A stretch of 64,000 bases of DNA from a virus. Below are positions 54,999-62,345 of this stretch, in pieces. The stretch covers positions 1 through 64,000 of IMG/VR virus record IMGVR_UViG_3300042197_002147; one strand, written 5' to 3'. The notes beneath the pieces were generated by a model. It had not been told where the DNA came from. It saw only the letters and a program-made list of their open reading frames with translations, and made no database searches. Within the stretch, counting starts at the first letter, position 1. Every line of letters starts with the position of its first letter. The position numbers and the translations under genes were made by a program.

Positions 54999-56414
54999 AT
55001 GGACTTTAATTCAACAACACCGTATGACACATTGGTAGAAAAATGGGAACCAGTAATCAATCACTCGGAACTCCCAGATATAGCAGATGTACACAAGCGC
55101 AGAGTTACTGCCGTTCTCTTAGAGAACCAAAAGAGAGCTCTTGCTGAAGGAATGCTTACAGAAGCACCAGCCAATGCAATTGGTGGTGGTTTCCAGACAG
55201 GACAAATTGGTACACCAAATACAAGTCTTGCTGGTTATGACCCAATTCTAATTTCATTGGTTCGTCGTGCAATGCCAAATGTTGTTGCTTACGACATTGC
55301 TGGCGTTCAACCAATGACCGCACCAACAGGCTTGATCTTTGCAATGAGATCTAAGTACCAACAACAAGGTTTAGTTGGCGACAACAACGAAGCAATGTTT
55401 GATGAACCATGGGCCCAGTTCTCTGGTGCATCTGGTGCATCTGGTGCATTTAGTTTTGCAAACATGCTTGCTGGTCACACACTCGGTGTTGAACCAATTA
55501 CAAGCAGCGGCACAAAGAACGATGTGTTTAGCAAGTTCCGTGGCATTATAACAAATAACGCAGAAGGTCTTGGTGGATCTTCTGATACCTACCAATTCCG
55601 CGAGATGGCATTCAGCATTGAGCGCGTCGCTGTAGAAGCAAGAACACGCGCCCTCAAGGCAGAATACACCACAGAGTTGGCACAAGACCTCAAGGCCGTT
55701 CACGGACTTGATGCTGAATCTGAATTGGCCAACATTCTCAGCACAGAAATTCTCAATGAAATCAACCGCGAGATCATCCGTGCAGTCTACACCATCTCCA
55801 AGAAGGGTGCTCAAAACAGCGACCTCAATGGTGCTGGTAACGGCGTCTACGATGTAGTTGCTGACTCTGACGGTCGTTGGAGCGCAGAACGCTACCGTGG
55901 TTTGATGTTCCAAATCGAACGCGAAGCAAACACCATTGCCAAGCAAACTCGTAGAGGAAAGGGTAACTTCATCCTTTGCAGCGCAGATGTCGCTTCTGCT
56001 CTCGCAATGGGTGGATTCCTCAACCTCTCACCAGCACTCAATGTCAACATGAATGTTGACGACACAGGAAATGTCTTCGCTGGTGTTCTTAACGGTAAGT
56101 TTAAGGTCTTCATCGACCCATTCGTTAAGGAAGGCGTTGATTTCTGCATGGTCGGATATAAGGGAGTTTCCCCATATGACGCCGGTATGTTCTACTGCCC
56201 ATATGTTCCTCTCCAAATGGTTCGTGCAGTATCTCAAGATACCTTCCAACCAAAGATTGGTTTCAAGACCCGTTATGGAATGGTTGCAAATCCATTCGCA
56301 AAGGGAAGAACAGCAATCTCTCTGAACAGTGATGGTCTTGACGCAGACAGCAATGTTTACTACAGACTCTTTGCAGTCAAAAACCTCCACGGTCAAACTG
56401 GTGGAATCGTCTGA
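54999..56414 (+). CDS. gp23: Major capsid protein gp23
   Basis: A 471-residue major capsid protein. The N-terminal propeptide ends at a likely gp21 site LTE (residues 53-55). Then NTSLAGYDPILISLVRRAMPNVVAYDIAGVQPMTAPTGLIFAM is the classic gp23 segment. Later landmarks are FREMAFSIERVAVEARTRALKAEYT, LSTEILNEINREIIRAVY, and near the end YVPLQMVRAVSQDTFQPKIGFKTRYGMVANPF. It forms the shell hexamers. Length is near T4 gp23 (521). AAGGAG lies 7 nt before the ATG. Of 23 Arg codons, 16 are CGT or CGC and 7 are AGA, and the gene is visibly richer in G/C than its flanks. Strong terminator downstream. Confidence 0.97.
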   Translation: MDFNSTTPYDTLVEKWEPVINHSELPDIADVHKRRVTAVLLENQKRALAEGMLTEAPANAIGGGFQTGQIGTPNTSLAGYDPILISLVRRAMPNVVAYDIAGVQPMTAPTGLIFAMRSKYQQQGLVGDNNEAMFDEPWAQFSGASGASGAFSFANMLAGHTLGVEPITSSGTKNDVFSKFRGIITNNAEGLGGSSDTYQFREMAFSIERVAVEARTRALKAEYTTELAQDLKAVHGLDAESELANILSTEILNEINREIIRAVYTISKKGAQNSDLNGAGNGVYDVVADSDGRWSAERYRGLMFQIEREANTIAKQTRRGKGNFILCSADVASALAMGGFLNLSPALNVNMNVDDTGNVFAGVLNGKFKVFIDPFVKEGVDFCMVGYKGVSPYDAGMFYCPYVPLQMVRAVSQDTFQPKIGFKTRYGMVANPFAKGRTAISLNSDGLDADSNVYYRLFAVKNLHGQTGGIV

Positions 56415-56439
56415 GTAACTGAATAATTCAGTAACCCGA

Positions 56440-56472
56440 AACCGGGAGCAGAAATGCTCCCGGTTTTCTTTT
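56440..56472 (+). terminator. Intrinsic terminator after gp23
   Basis: An 11-bp stem, AACCGGGAGCA (56440-56450) with TGCTCCCGGTT (56455-56465), is closed by GAAA and followed by a T tract to 56472. It ends the highly expressed capsid transcript. A small ACTGAA/TTCAGT hairpin precedes it. The T tract runs straight into the next late promoter. Confidence 0.92.
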
Positions 56473-56479
56473 ATAAATA
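56472..56479 (+). promoter_or_regulatory. T4-type late promoter with start codon at +1
   Basis: Exact TATAAATA directly after the gp23 terminator T tract. The next ATG is at 56485, about where initiation is expected, so the mRNA may have no leader. No Shine-Dalgarno sequence is present between motif and ATG. Confidence 0.7.
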
Positions 56480-56484
56480 GTTGT

Positions 56485-57060
56485 ATGAGTTTTGTAGACT
56501 ACTTAAATCAATTACCAAATTCCTTTAAAAGCAAATTGCCTGGCGATTTGCTAATGGAAAACGACTGGAAACCAGAGAATAGAAATTTCTTAACTGGCAA
56601 TAAGTTTATATTTGTTTTAAATCGTGTTCCTACTGTTTCTTTCTTTTGTCAAAGAGTAAACATACCATCTATTGGATTTGGTCAAACTCCTCAGGCAAAT
56701 CCAAGATCTGTAAATATAGTTCGGCCAGGAACACAATTATTGTATGAAGATTTACAAGTTGGTTTTAGTGTTGACGAAGAAATGAAAAACTGGTTAGAAA
56801 TTCATAATTGGTTAGTAAACCTAAGTACATTTACTGGTAATAACGAAAGATTACCAGAAGATCAGAAAATTTCCACGGCAGGAATATATGTATTATCAAG
56901 TTCCTACAAACCAATTTTGACTGTAAAATTTAGCAATGTTTATCCAATTTCGTTGAGTGGTTTAGATTTTGATGTTTCAATACAAGATGTTGATGTCTTA
57001 CAAGCAACCGCAACATTTTCATACACACATTACGAAATAATACAAGGTGCTAATTTTTAA
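56485..57060 (+). CDS. Tail-tube-fold protein after gp23
   Basis: A 191-residue protein with tube-fold features: NRNFLTGNKFIFVLNRVPTVSFFCQRVNIPSIG, ARSVNIVRPGTQLLYEDLQVGF-like RSVNIVRPGTQLLYEDLQVG, DEEMKNWLEIHNWLVNLS and a C-terminal strand pair (LSGLDFDVSIQDVDVLQATA). Related proteins at this site in marine T4-like phages carry gp3 (tail completion) or gp19-paralogue labels. The D-EEMKNWLEIHNWLV helix is the equivalent of the stacking helix of gp19. It may cap the tube or form part of it. The ATG follows a late promoter with no leader. No Shine-Dalgarno sequence is seen, so the true start might instead be inside (ATG at residue 24), though the N-terminal part looks helical and real. Confidence 0.65.
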   Translation: MSFVDYLNQLPNSFKSKLPGDLLMENDWKPENRNFLTGNKFIFVLNRVPTVSFFCQRVNIPSIGFGQTPQANPRSVNIVRPGTQLLYEDLQVGFSVDEEMKNWLEIHNWLVNLSTFTGNNERLPEDQKISTAGIYVLSSSYKPILTVKFSNVYPISLSGLDFDVSIQDVDVLQATATFSYTHYEIIQGANF

Positions 57061-57065
57061 ATTTG

Positions 57066-57074
57066 TGTTATACT
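57066..57074 (+). promoter_or_regulatory. Possible extended -10 promoter of uvsY
   Basis: TG-T-TATACT fits an extended -10 sigma70 promoter. No good -35 is present at the usual spacing. Initiation would fall at or next to the uvsY ATG (57082). Listed because uvsY/uvsW should be expressed earlier than the capsid operon before it, but it is only suggestive. Confidence 0.3.
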
Positions 57075-57081
57075 ATACATT

Positions 57082-57519
57082 ATGCTAAAAATTTCAGATA
57101 TTAGACAAATGATTGAAACTGATATGAAGATTGACCCGACTAATCTAGATCGGGAAAGTTTGCTCATACCACAACTGCATAACAAATATTTGTGCATAAT
57201 GATGGATGAGAAATTAATTCTTAAAAAATATGAATCAGATTTGGCAGTTTTAAAAAAGAATAAGTGGTTATATTACTTGGGAAAAATGTCAGAAGAACAA
57301 TTGCTTTCTCTCGGATGGGAAGCATTTGAACTGGCGATAACCAGACAAGATGTTGACCGATTTATGGAATCTGATTCGGATTACATAACACTTTTTAATA
57401 AAGTAGAATTACAAAAAGAAAAAATAACATATCTAGAAAATATTATTAAATCTATTAGTAATAGAATTTGGAATATCAGAGCCGCTATAGATTGGCATAA
57501 GTTTACTCAGGGACAATGA
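57082..57519 (+). CDS. uvsY: Recombination mediator UvsY
   Basis: A 145-residue UvsY homologue. UvsY loads UvsX recombinase onto gp32-coated ssDNA. The N-terminal LKISDIRQMIETDMKIDPTNLDRESL, the central helix LHNKYLCIMMDEKLILKKYESDLAVLKKNKWLYYLGK and the C-terminal helix YLENIIKSISNRIWNIRAAIDWHKF match the family, which pairs an acid/hydrophobic start with a basic KxxWLYYxGK core. Length matches T4 UvsY (137). It overlaps uvsW by 4 bp (ATGA), as in T4-like genomes. Confidence 0.88.
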   Translation: MLKISDIRQMIETDMKIDPTNLDRESLLIPQLHNKYLCIMMDEKLILKKYESDLAVLKKNKWLYYLGKMSEEQLLSLGWEAFELAITRQDVDRFMESDSDYITLFNKVELQKEKITYLENIIKSISNRIWNIRAAIDWHKFTQGQ

Positions 57520-59012
57520 TTACGATAAATGAATTAGATTCCGTCAATATAAAAATTGATTGCGATAGATCTATCGCAAAGGAAATTAGTTCGTTTTTTA
57601 CATTTACTGTTCCAAATTTTAAATTCACTCCTGCATATAGAAATAAAATATGGGATGGAAAAATAAGACTTTTCAACAGTTTAAGTCACACTTTATATGC
57701 GGGTCTACTTGATTATGTTTTTAAATTTGCAGAAGAAAGAAACTATAAAGTAGAATATAAACCAAAACCAAAACAAACAATATCAATAGAAAAATTGAAT
57801 GAATTTTTAAATTCATTTAAGTGCTATTCTGGCGGGAAAGAAATAACACCCCACGAACATCAAATAGAAGCAGTTAAACACGCTATAAACAAATCTAGAG
57901 CACTTCTAATATCACCAACAGGTAGTGGTAAATCACTGATAATTTATCTATTGATTAGATTCTTAGAATCACAAATACCTGATGATAGTCAAATACTTAT
58001 TGTTGTGCCAACAACTGGATTAGTTACGCAGATGTTTAATGACTTTAAAGATTATGCAAACAAAGACGGTTTTATTAAAAAATGTCACATTGTTTACTCT
58101 GGTCAAGAAAAACAAACAAATAAAAAAGTAATAATTTCAACTTGGCAAAGTATTTACAAACAAAAAGAAGATTTCTTTAAAAACATATATTGTGTGTTTG
58201 GTGATGAATGTCACTTATTTAAAGCAAAATCTTTGACTACCCTGATGTCAAAAATGAAAAATTGTCCATTTAGAATAGGAACAACTGGAACTCTTGATGG
58301 TACTCATGTACATAAACTTGTAGTAGAAGGTCTTTTTGGTCCTGTATACAGCGTGACATCAACTAAAACACTGATTGATAAAAATTTATTGTCAAATTTA
58401 AAAATAAAATGTTTACTACTTCAATATACAGATCAAGAAGTTCAAGAAATAAAAAGAGCAAAATATATTGACGAGGTACAGTGGCTTGTTCAAAATAAAA
58501 AAAGAAACAAATTTATAGTAAATCTATGTTGTCATCTAAAAGGGAATACCTTAGTTCTTTTCAATTATGTTGAAAAGCATGGATTACCTCTTTTTAAAGA
58601 CATGAAAGCAAATTGCAATAAATCTTGTTTTTTAATTTATGGAGGAACAGAAGCAAGTGAACGAGAAGATATTCGTCAAATAGTAAATAATCAAACAGAT
58701 AGCATACTTGTTGCTTCATATGGTACTTGTTCGACTGGTATAAATATAAAGAACATACACAACATTGTATTTACATCTCCATCTAAATCTGTAGTAAGAG
58801 TACTACAATCCATTGGAAGAGGATTAAGAAAAAGTGAATCTAAAGATAAAGTAGTTGTATATGATATAGGAGATGATTTGCGTCACAAAGCACATAGAAA
58901 CCACGCACTAAGACACATGGATGACCGTATTAACATATATAATAGTGAGAAGTTCTTATATAACTTAACTAGTATACGCCTGGAGGAATTAAATGATTTA
59001 CAAGATTCTTAA
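57516..59012 (+). CDS. uvsW: Helicase UvsW
   Basis: A 498-residue SF2 helicase. Walker A SPTGSGKS is at residues 133-140, motif Ia VVPTTGLV near 163-170, the DEAD-type box DECH at 230-233, motif III GTTGTL near 255-260, and motif VI QSIGRGLRKSESKD in the last quarter. The N-terminal segment (KIDCDRSIAKEISSFFTFTVPNFKFTPAYRNKIWDGKIRLF) is the UvsW DNA-binding domain. UvsW unwinds R-loops and branched DNA, moving T4 from origin-dependent to recombination-dependent replication. Length matches T4 UvsW (503). It overlaps both neighbours. Confidence 0.95.
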   Translation: MITINELDSVNIKIDCDRSIAKEISSFFTFTVPNFKFTPAYRNKIWDGKIRLFNSLSHTLYAGLLDYVFKFAEERNYKVEYKPKPKQTISIEKLNEFLNSFKCYSGGKEITPHEHQIEAVKHAINKSRALLISPTGSGKSLIIYLLIRFLESQIPDDSQILIVVPTTGLVTQMFNDFKDYANKDGFIKKCHIVYSGQEKQTNKKVIISTWQSIYKQKEDFFKNIYCVFGDECHLFKAKSLTTLMSKMKNCPFRIGTTGTLDGTHVHKLVVEGLFGPVYSVTSTKTLIDKNLLSNLKIKCLLLQYTDQEVQEIKRAKYIDEVQWLVQNKKRNKFIVNLCCHLKGNTLVLFNYVEKHGLPLFKDMKANCNKSCFLIYGGTEASEREDIRQIVNNQTDSILVASYGTCSTGINIKNIHNIVFTSPSKSVVRVLQSIGRGLRKSESKDKVVVYDIGDDLRHKAHRNHALRHMDDRINIYNSEKFLYNLTSIRLEELNDLQDS

Positions 59013-59730
59013 ACTAAAAAGTGGCGAAGAACTAATTGCTGAAATAACAGATAAAAATAGAAGAACTATGACATTGACTAGACCAATGGTTTTTCGAACA
59101 ACAACCATGATGGATCCTATTGGTCGTCCTTATGACATGACAATACTAAAAGATTGGTTGATTCATAGTCAATCAAAGGAAGTTGAAATTCCTAAAAATC
59201 ATGTTGCTTCAATTATAGATCCAAATCCAGAAACAACTAAACTATACAATTTAGAAGTAACTCGTTTGGACAACATAATTCAAGAAACAAAACAAATAAC
59301 AGATGAGGACATAGTAAATAAATTAAAAGAAAAGAAAAAATTACTTACTGATGAACAAGTAATTAATGAAATCTTTGGTAATTTGTTTAAAGAAATGGAA
59401 GAAATGGGACAAGATGCATACAATAAAATAGCAGATTTGCCAGAACTTCCACCAGAAAATAATGTAATAGATCAAGACAATTCAGAAAATTCTGATTTTA
59501 TTGAGCGTCCTATGATTTATATTTCAATGATGCTTCCTCCAGAAGCAATAATGGATTTAATGAACGCAGGAATATTAAATCCAAAGCAATTATCAAAAAT
59601 TGCAAAAAAGATTAAAAAAGATAATAAATTTACAGGTGATGAAAAAGATCACCCAAATTATGGTAATCGTTGGACTGATTGGAGTCCCGATCCAAACTCA
59701 GATGATTATGATGGCCCCAAGAGTACTTAA
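58993..59730 (+). CDS. Unknown protein, possible Sm-like N-terminus
   Basis: A 245-residue protein. Residues 1-50 (YKILKLKSGEELIAEITDKN, MTLTRPMVFRTT) read like the strand order of an Sm-like domain: a short strand, the GEELIAEI turn, then an LxRPM strand, as in small phage Sm-like proteins. A helical acidic middle (DEDIVNKLKEKKKLLTDEQVI) and a Met/Pro-rich segment (MISMMLPPEAIMDLMNAGIL-like) follow, and the C-terminus is Asp/Pro-rich and flexible. I recognise no family with confidence. GGAGGA lies 6 nt before the ATG inside the end of uvsW, so it is coupled to it. Located between uvsW and gp55. Confidence 0.55.
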   Translation: MIYKILKLKSGEELIAEITDKNRRTMTLTRPMVFRTTTMMDPIGRPYDMTILKDWLIHSQSKEVEIPKNHVASIIDPNPETTKLYNLEVTRLDNIIQETKQITDEDIVNKLKEKKKLLTDEQVINEIFGNLFKEMEEMGQDAYNKIADLPELPPENNVIDQDNSENSDFIERPMIYISMMLPPEAIMDLMNAGILNPKQLSKIAKKIKKDNKFTGDEKDHPNYGNRWTDWSPDPNSDDYDGPKST

Positions 59731-59791
59731 AGCTTCTTTATTAAAGCTCTATACTTCTTCTTCATACCAGACACAGGAATTGTAATAATGG

Positions 59792-59808
59792 TGTCAAGTG
59801 TTGTCAAG
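59792..59808 (+). repeat. Paired TGTCAAG direct repeats upstream of gp55 promoter
   Basis: TGTCAAG occurs at 59792-59798 and 59802-59808, one helical turn (10 bp) apart, 20-35 bp before the gp55 -35 box. Two same-face 7-mers could be a protein-binding site. The rest of the 141-bp gap (59731-59871) holds a TTAAAGCT direct repeat just after the upstream stop, the gp55 promoter, and nothing else recognisable. Confidence 0.5.
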
Positions 59809-59826
59809 AGATTTTTTACAAATTTC

Positions 59827-59854
59827 TTGATTTTTGAATTTTAGTCGTTATAAT
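59827..59854 (+). promoter_or_regulatory. Sigma70-type promoter of gp55
   Basis: TTGATT (59827-59832), a 16-bp spacer and consensus TATAAT (59849-59854). Predicted initiation is near 59861, about 11 nt before the gp55 ATG. It lies in the only large non-coding gap of the right half. A host-type promoter fits a sigma factor that must exist before late transcription. Confidence 0.75.
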
Positions 59855-59871
59855 CTGTGCATGGGTAAATT

Positions 59872-60477
59872 ATGAAAAAGAAAAAGAAAAAAGAAGAATC
59901 AGTAGAAGAAATAATTCAGTCAGAAGAAAAGCAAATTAAAAATTTAAAACATTATATTGATAATGATAAGTTTTGTGATGCTATGATTGAATGGAAAAAG
60001 CAAGTAAGGGCAGCAGAAGCCTGCGACGATCCTAGACCACCAGTAACCGATTATATTGCTGAGTGCTTTTTAAAGATAGCAGAACATTTATCTTATAGAC
60101 CAAATTTTATTAATTATCCTTTTAGAGAGGATATGGTTGGTGATGGTATAGAAAACTGCCTATTATATGCCCATAATTTTGATCCTAAAAAATCAAGCAA
60201 TCCGTTTTCATATTTTACTCAAATAATTTACTATGCCTTTTTACGAAGAATAGAAAAAGAAAAGAAACAAGCTTTTGTTAAATATAAAGCTTTACAAATG
60301 ACTGATATGGATGGTAGATTCACAGAGTGGTTGAGAGAAAATCAAGGTTCTCATACATACAGTGAATTTTTACAGAAAACTTTTTTCTTGACAGAACAAG
60401 ACATCGACAAGATGGAACCAAAAGAAAAGAAAAGAAAAAAGAAGAAAAGAAAAAAGAAATCTAATTACTTTGATTAA
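59872..60477 (+). CDS. gp55: Late sigma factor gp55
   Basis: A 201-residue homologue of T4 gp55, the sigma factor that with the host core polymerase reads TATAAATA late promoters. The core PFREDMVGDGIENCLLYAHN, FDPKKSSNPFSYFTQIIYYA, FLRRIEKEKKQAFVKYKAL corresponds to sigma region 2. Both ends are Lys-rich, and the end KKRKKKSNYFD keeps a terminal hydrophobic pair that in T4 gp55 binds the sliding clamp or beta flap. Length is close to T4 gp55 (185). Own host-type promoter upstream. A 4-codon frame (ATG at 59861, TGA overlapping the gp55 ATG) begins near the predicted transcription start. Confidence 0.92.
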   Translation: MKKKKKKEESVEEIIQSEEKQIKNLKHYIDNDKFCDAMIEWKKQVRAAEACDDPRPPVTDYIAECFLKIAEHLSYRPNFINYPFREDMVGDGIENCLLYAHNFDPKKSSNPFSYFTQIIYYAFLRRIEKEKKQAFVKYKALQMTDMDGRFTEWLRENQGSHTYSEFLQKTFFLTEQDIDKMEPKEKKRKKKKRKKKSNYFD

Positions 60478-60480
60478 ATT

Positions 60481-61533
60481 ATGAAAATTGCAATAATAAA
60501 TGACACTCATTTTGGTGCAAGAAACGACTCACCGTTTTTTCTTGAGCAGTCTTTAGATTTTTTTGAAAAGACATTTTTTCCTTATTTAAAGGAACATAAA
60601 ATACAAAATGTACTTCATTTGGGGGATCTTTTAGATCGAAGGAAGTTTATTAACTTCAATACTTTAGCTCAAGTAAAGAAAAGATTTTTTAATCCATTAA
60701 TCGAAAACAATGTAAATATCCATATAACGGTTGGAAATCACGATACTTATTATAAAAATACAAATTCTTTAAATTCTTTAAGAGAACTTTTTTACAAAGA
60801 AAGTTCTTTTATTCACATTCACGAAAATCCTGTAGAGTTAAATTTTGACGGTTTATGCATTGGAATGATTCCGTGGATTGCAAAGGATAATGAACAAGAA
60901 TGTTTAACTTTTATAAAAAATTGTAAATGTCCAATAGTTGTTGGTCATTTTGAAATAAAAGGATTTCAAGTAATAAATGGAGTTGTTCATCCACACGGAA
61001 TTACTGAAAAAGAATTCAATCGTTTTGAGATGGTATTGTCTGGTCATTTCCATATGAAACAAAGTGGAAAAAACATTCACTATTTGGGAACACAATATCA
61101 ACTTAATTTTGGAGATGCAAATACTATAAAAGGATTTCATGTTCTGGATACAGTTACGAGAGAATTAGAATTTATAAAAAATCCGATAGAAATATTTCAT
61201 ACAATAAAATATGATGATGAGAAAGAAACAACCAAGAAGTTATTGATTTCTGATATTTCAAAATATAAAAATTGTTTTGTAAAAATAATTGTCTCGAATA
61301 AAACAAGAGCATATGATTTTGACAAATTTATAGATTCCTTGTATGCTGTCCCGGCACAAGAAGTTTCTATAATAGAGGATTATCAGGAAAAACAAACAGA
61401 AACAGATATTGATATTGCCGAGGATACACTTAGCATTATAAATAAAGAGATAGATAGTTTAGAGAGTATAGAAAACAAGACAAAGTTAAAGGTTCTTGTG
61501 AAAGATTTATATATGGAGAGTTTGACTTTATGA
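60481..61533 (+). CDS. gp47: Recombination nuclease subunit gp47 (Mre11-like)
   Basis: A 350-residue Mre11/SbcD-type nuclease. Metal-binding motifs are intact: NDTHFGARN (D8, H10), HLGDLLDRR (D49), VGNHDTYY (N86, H87, D88), VGHFEIKG (H156) and SGHFHMKQ (H189, H191). With gp46 it makes the complex that processes DNA ends for recombination and degrades host DNA. Length matches T4 gp47 (339). It begins 3 bp after gp55 and overlaps the SET gene by 4 bp. T4 keeps 47 and 46 almost adjacent; here another gene lies between. Confidence 0.95.
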   Translation: MKIAIINDTHFGARNDSPFFLEQSLDFFEKTFFPYLKEHKIQNVLHLGDLLDRRKFINFNTLAQVKKRFFNPLIENNVNIHITVGNHDTYYKNTNSLNSLRELFYKESSFIHIHENPVELNFDGLCIGMIPWIAKDNEQECLTFIKNCKCPIVVGHFEIKGFQVINGVVHPHGITEKEFNRFEMVLSGHFHMKQSGKNIHYLGTQYQLNFGDANTIKGFHVLDTVTRELEFIKNPIEIFHTIKYDDEKETTKKLLISDISKYKNCFVKIIVSNKTRAYDFDKFIDSLYAVPAQEVSIIEDYQEKQTETDIDIAEDTLSIINKEIDSLESIENKTKLKVLVKDLYMESLTL

Positions 61534-62345
61534 ACACAAATGAAATGCCAACAAAAGAAAATCGTCCAGATGTTTTTGATCCAAGTGTTTACCGGCCGGG
61601 AGAAAACGACATGGCTCCCATTTATGATGAATATGGATATCCGGCAAGACACTCACATAGTTACTATGTTTCTGCCTATATAAGAAAAGAAAATAAATTT
61701 GCAGTCAAAAACAAATTTATACAACCAAAGGTATATGTTGGTAAATCAAAAATAAGTGGGTTGGGTGTATTTGCTTCAGAGGATATTCCCGCAGGAGAAA
61801 TAATTGAACAATGTCCGGTTGTTTTGTTGGATACAACATTTCAACAAAATAAAGACTGGGTATTAAACAGGTACGCATTTACATGGGGATGTGGATGTCA
61901 GATATGTCAAAAACACGGTCATACAATGGCATTAGTTTTGGGAAATGGAATGATTTATAATCATTCGGAAGAACCAAACTCATATTGGACACAGGATACA
62001 GCATTAAAATATTTTACTTTACATTCTATTGTTGATATAAAGAAAGATGAAGAAATTGTTTGGTACTATGGTGCTGGATACTCTATGAGATTAAAGATGG
62101 AAGCAGCGATGACATTTGAAAGAGGAACGCCTGAGGGATGGCCCGGCGACGGTGCAAATCTACCAGCAAAGGGTTGCACATCTTGCGGGAACAATAACAA
62201 GCAACCAGAAACAGAACCAATTGAACTATTAAAAGAAGAAAATAATGAAACTGAAAATAAAAGTAATGCAGATCAACTACTTTTTAGGTCAATGGTTGTC
62301 CCGGAGAAAATTTTAAATGATAAAGTTCAAGAAGGTACGGTTTAA
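61530..62345 (+). CDS. SET-domain protein (putative lysine methyltransferase)
   Basis: A 271-residue protein with a SET domain at about residues 68-184. Cofactor and catalytic motifs are present: SKISGLGVFASEDIPAG (GLGVFA 77-82), NHSEEPN (144-150) and KKDEEIVWYYG (173-181), with Tyr179/180 in the expected catalytic-Tyr region. A CGCxxC group (121-126) and a CTSC pair (216-219) could bind zinc. The N-terminal 65 residues are polar, with HSHSYYVSAYIRKENKF. SET proteins usually methylate lysines with S-adenosylmethionine. The target here is unknown: phage, polymerase or host protein. It lies in the recombination/transcription block, overlapping gp47 and gp46, so it is co-expressed with them. Confidence 0.8.
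   Translation: MNTNEMPTKENRPDVFDPSVYRPGENDMAPIYDEYGYPARHSHSYYVSAYIRKENKFAVKNKFIQPKVYVGKSKISGLGVFASEDIPAGEIIEQCPVVLLDTTFQQNKDWVLNRYAFTWGCGCQICQKHGHTMALVLGNGMIYNHSEEPNSYWTQDTALKYFTLHSIVDIKKDEEIVWYYGAGYSMRLKMEAAMTFERGTPEGWPGDGANLPAKGCTSCGNNNKQPETEPIELLKEENNETENKSNADQLLFRSMVVPEKILNDKVQEGTV

Noticed and set aside
55371-55946. Antisense 191-residue frame inside gp23
   Set aside because: Follows from the codon bias of gp23; high Cys content without structure and no ribosome site.
61437-61444. TATAAATA within gp47 as promoter of the SET gene
   Set aside because: Lies inside coding sequence in an A/T-rich region, 86 nt from the SET start; chance match is likely.
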